The notes beneath the pieces are model-generated. The model saw only the letters and a program-made list of their open reading frames with translations. It made no database searches and was not told the origin of the DNA. This document shows, piece by piece, positions 62,007 through 64,000 of a stretch of DNA of 64,000 nucleotides. Origin of the DNA: Opitutaceae bacterium TAV5. GTDB lineage: Bacteria; Verrucomicrobiota; Verrucomicrobiia; Opitutales; Opitutaceae. Numbering within the stretch: position 1 is the first letter of the stretch; every line of letters begins with the position of its first letter. A program made the position numbers and the translations under genes. The DNA is taken from the NCBI GenBank assembly GCA_000242935.3, contig CP007053.1, forward strand, positions 5,565,001-5,629,000, given 5' to 3'.

Positions 62007-63053
62007 ATGAAATCACGGTCCCAAAGTCTTCTGAAACGGATTGATTCCCATACGCATGTCGGCGTTGACCTGTTGTTCTGGTTTGGTGGCGGGCATCCGT
62101 GCTCACAGGACTTGCCGGGATTGGTCACGGAAGGACGGAGGCTCGGGTTGTCGCGGTGGGTGGTGTTTCCGATGGTGACGCACTCGGCTCTGTCGATTGC
62201 GGCCCTGAAGGCAGGGCGAATTGAGGCGGGTGCCGATGCGCTCGAGAAAATCCCGTACGCATGGGAGAACCGGCGGCTGTTGCAGGAGGTGAATGATCTT
62301 TTCCCGGAGTTGGGGCAATGGACGATTCCCCTGGCGATGGTTGATCCCTCACGTGAACAAGCCGGTCAGGTCAAGGCACTGGAGTGCCTGAAAAACGAAT
62401 ACCGGTTTTATGGCCTTAAAATACAGGCGACGATCATTCAGTCGCCGATCCTTGATTTGGCGGGAGCGGGACGCTGTTTGCTGGAATTTGCCGAAAGGGA
62501 AAATCTGCCGGTGCTGATCCACACGAGCATCCATCCGGAAGATCCGTGGTCGCAGGTGGCGGACATTTTGACGGTGGTGCGGGCGTGGCCGGGTGTGAGA
62601 TTTTGCCTCGCGCATTCGTGCCGGTTCGACCGTGACGGGCTGGATGAAGTCGCTCGTTTGCCGAATGCGTGGTTCGACTGTTCGGCCCATGTGATTCATT
62701 GCCGGCTGGCCGCGCAGGATCATCCGGCGGTGGCGGTACGGGAACGGCGGTTTGAATCGGATTACCATGATCCGGTAAACGTGCTCGCCGAGCTGGCGAA
62801 TGCGTATCCGGACAAGCTGATGTGGGGAAGCGACGCGCCGTTTTACAGCTATGTGTCTCCCGATCCCGGGGAAGGCTTGAAGCTGACGTGTTCCTACGAG
62901 GAGGAGGCGCGCCCGCTGCTGGCTCTGCCGGAGGCAGTGCAGGAACGTATCTCATTTCATAATACGATGGCGTTTCTCGGCCTCGATGCGTTGCCGGATG
63001 CCGGGAACGAGGCGGAATCCGGAAGCGCGGGAGAAGGAAATGCGGTTTCATGA
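62007..63053 (+). CDS. Amidohydrolase (amidohydrolase 2 superfamily)
   Basis: 348 residues, ATG at 62007. Metal-dependent TIM barrel: the N-terminal IDSHTHVGVD carries the HxH pair, FYGLKIQAT, LIHTSIHPEDPW and FCLAHSCRFD provide further His ligands, and LMWGSDAPF the catalytic Asp. The group includes lactone hydrolases such as L-fuconolactonase and decarboxylases. With the lactonase gene it may open or process sugar lactones. ATGA overlap with the next gene at 63050. Confidence 0.85.
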   Translation: MKSRSQSLLKRIDSHTHVGVDLLFWFGGGHPCSQDLPGLVTEGRRLGLSRWVVFPMVTHSALSIAALKAGRIEAGADALEKIPYAWENRRLLQEVNDLFPELGQWTIPLAMVDPSREQAGQVKALECLKNEYRFYGLKIQATIIQSPILDLAGAGRCLLEFAERENLPVLIHTSIHPEDPWSQVADILTVVRAWPGVRFCLAHSCRFDRDGLDEVARLPNAWFDCSAHVIHCRLAAQDHPAVAVRERRFESDYHDPVNVLAELANAYPDKLMWGSDAPFYSYVSPDPGEGLKLTCSYEEEARPLLALPEAVQERISFHNTMAFLGLDALPDAGNEAESGSAGEGNAVS

Positions 63054-63937
63054 CAAGAGTCCCGATTTCCCTGCTCCGGGGACATGCGCGTCTGGCGGAG
63101 GGGCCGTGGTGGCACGAAGAGGAAGGCTCGCTTTATTTCACCGACATCCCGGCGGGACGTTTATGGACGTTTGATCCGTCGACCGGGCAGGCGAAAATTT
63201 TCTGTGAGACGGAGTCGGATGCCGACGGTGAACGTGTGCCGATTGGCGGCTTCACCTTGCAGGAGGATGGAAGCTGGTTGCTGTTCCGGAAGGACGACGT
63301 GGCGCGCGTGGACGCGGCGGGAAGGCTGATCGCGATTTGGCCTGTCCGGCTGGACGGTGCCAGGCGCTTCAACGATGTGATCGCTGATCCTGCGGGCCGG
63401 GTTTACGCGGGAACGATCGGGGAAACGCCGGAGTCGGGAGGATTGTATCGATTCGACAGAAACGGCGCGGTTATCTGCATCTGTCGGGGAACAGGTTGCG
63501 CCAACGGACTGGCATTTTCCCCCGACGGGACCCGGCTCTACTGGACATGCACCACAACGCGAACGATCTACCGGTTCGACTATTGCCGTGAAACCGGATC
63601 GTTGACGAATCGGGTTCCGTTCTACGTATGCGCTGCGGATGAGGGCTGGCCGGATGGACTGACAATCGATGTGTCGGGGAACCTGTGGTCGGCACGATGG
63701 GGAACAGGAAAACTGTTTGTGATCTCGCCTGGAGGCAAAGAGGTGGAGCGTTTCCATTTTCCCGAGACGAACATTACATCGGCTGCATGGGGAGGCACCG
63801 GGCTGGCCGATCTCTACGTGACGGCGGCACGGGAAAACGGACAACCGGGCGAACACGATCTCTTCGTCATCCCTCAAGCCGGTTCCGGGCTTCCCGGATA
63901 TCGGTCCTCGCTCCCGCTTGATGGGGCAGCGCCTTAA
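63050..63937 (+). CDS. SMP-30/gluconolactonase family protein
   Basis: 295 residues; ATG at 63050 overlaps the amidohydrolase stop by 4 nt. Six-bladed propeller lactonase: LAEGPWWHEEEGSLYFTDIP with the metal Glu, RRFNDVIADPAGRVYAGTIG with the metal Asn, CANGLAFSPDGTRLYWTCTT, GWPDGLTIDVSGNLWSARWG with the Asp, and a final WGGTGLADLYVTAAR blade. Hydrolyses sugar-acid lactones (gluconolactone or similar) in the cytosol. Works with the amidohydrolase; substrate unknown. Confidence 0.92.
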   Translation: MTRVPISLLRGHARLAEGPWWHEEEGSLYFTDIPAGRLWTFDPSTGQAKIFCETESDADGERVPIGGFTLQEDGSWLLFRKDDVARVDAAGRLIAIWPVRLDGARRFNDVIADPAGRVYAGTIGETPESGGLYRFDRNGAVICICRGTGCANGLAFSPDGTRLYWTCTTTRTIYRFDYCRETGSLTNRVPFYVCAADEGWPDGLTIDVSGNLWSARWGTGKLFVISPGGKEVERFHFPETNITSAAWGGTGLADLYVTAARENGQPGEHDLFVIPQAGSGLPGYRSSLPLDGAAP

Positions 63938-63948
63938 TTCCACAGACC

Positions 63949-64000
63949 ATGCACGAATACGATAACGTGACCATGAGGCCGTTTCCCTCACAGGTAACTC
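63949..64000 (+). CDS. Start of a further gene, cut by the window end
   Basis: An ATG at 63949, 11 nt after the lactonase stop, opens a frame without a stop to the window end (MHEYDNVTMRPFPSQVT). The spacing and strand suggest the next gene of the amidohydrolase/lactonase operon. Too short to identify. Confidence 0.4.
   Translation, partial: MHEYDNVTMRPFPSQVT

Overview
The window looks like chromosomal DNA of a Verrucomicrobium of the Opitutaceae type. It is GC-rich, carries several secreted proteins with PEP-CTERM tails, type II pseudopilin-like proteins with a GFTL(I/V)EL leader, many GntR/IclR/LuxR regulators next to sugar and sugar-acid catabolic genes, and dispersed hairpin repeats. This assignment rests on protein families and repeat style, not on a marker gene. 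No rRNA, tRNA or CRISPR array was seen.

Left part (1-20.5 kb): the 3' end of PEP carboxylase, an uncharacterised membrane-anchored protein pair, then a tightly packed plus-strand run (4395-17249): a small membrane protein, a 1601-residue thrombospondin-3/PA14 surface protein, a secreted HEAT-like protein, a 2115-residue Rhs/YD-repeat protein with two malectin-like domains and an unrecognised C-terminal tip, and a membrane protein overlapping the Rhs stop by 4 nt that is a candidate immunity protein. Behind it lies an AT-rich zone with orphan membrane genes, inverted repeats and an IS-like remnant, then a tandemly duplicated zinc-ribbon protein.

Middle part (20.7-36.2 kb): glycogen branching enzyme, a TSUP permease, an MFS transporter, a PEP-CTERM protein divergent from a LuxR regulator, nagA and nagB (amino-sugar catabolism), then a GntR regulator followed by a sugar-acid module (Gfo/Idh/MocA dehydrogenase, SDR, HpcH/HpaI aldolase, aldo/keto reductase). 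Four copies of a TGTATACA-centred palindrome lie in front of four transcription units here and at 43.6 kb, suggesting one GntR regulon.

Right part (36.2-64 kb): a sialidase operon (PEP-CTERM protein, two sialidase-like proteins, SGNH esterase, pseudopilin, NanM-like Kelch protein) convergent with an MFS transporter; FAH-family hydrolase, SDR and D-threonine-aldolase-like genes; a GntR/LacI-hybrid regulator divergent from a NanA/DapA-family lyase with a perfect palindrome between them; two cysteine-rich paralogues; GntR; pseudopilin; PEP-CTERM protein; a GHL10-like glycosidase; a sodium:solute symporter; and a secreted TIM-barrel-like protein. After an IS21 istA remnant comes a RidA/MlrC/aminotransferase/IclR group divergent from an amidohydrolase and an SMP-30 lactonase. 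Together these genes suggest harvest and catabolism of sialylated or amino-sugar glycans and of sugar acids.

Repeats are a notable part of the window: eight GTAG-headed hairpins (three as inverted, REPIN-like pairs) between 33.8 and 59.8 kb, a second palindromic family with terminal inverted repeats (3.9, 9.5 and 26.1 kb), and three long-stem inverted repeats between genes.
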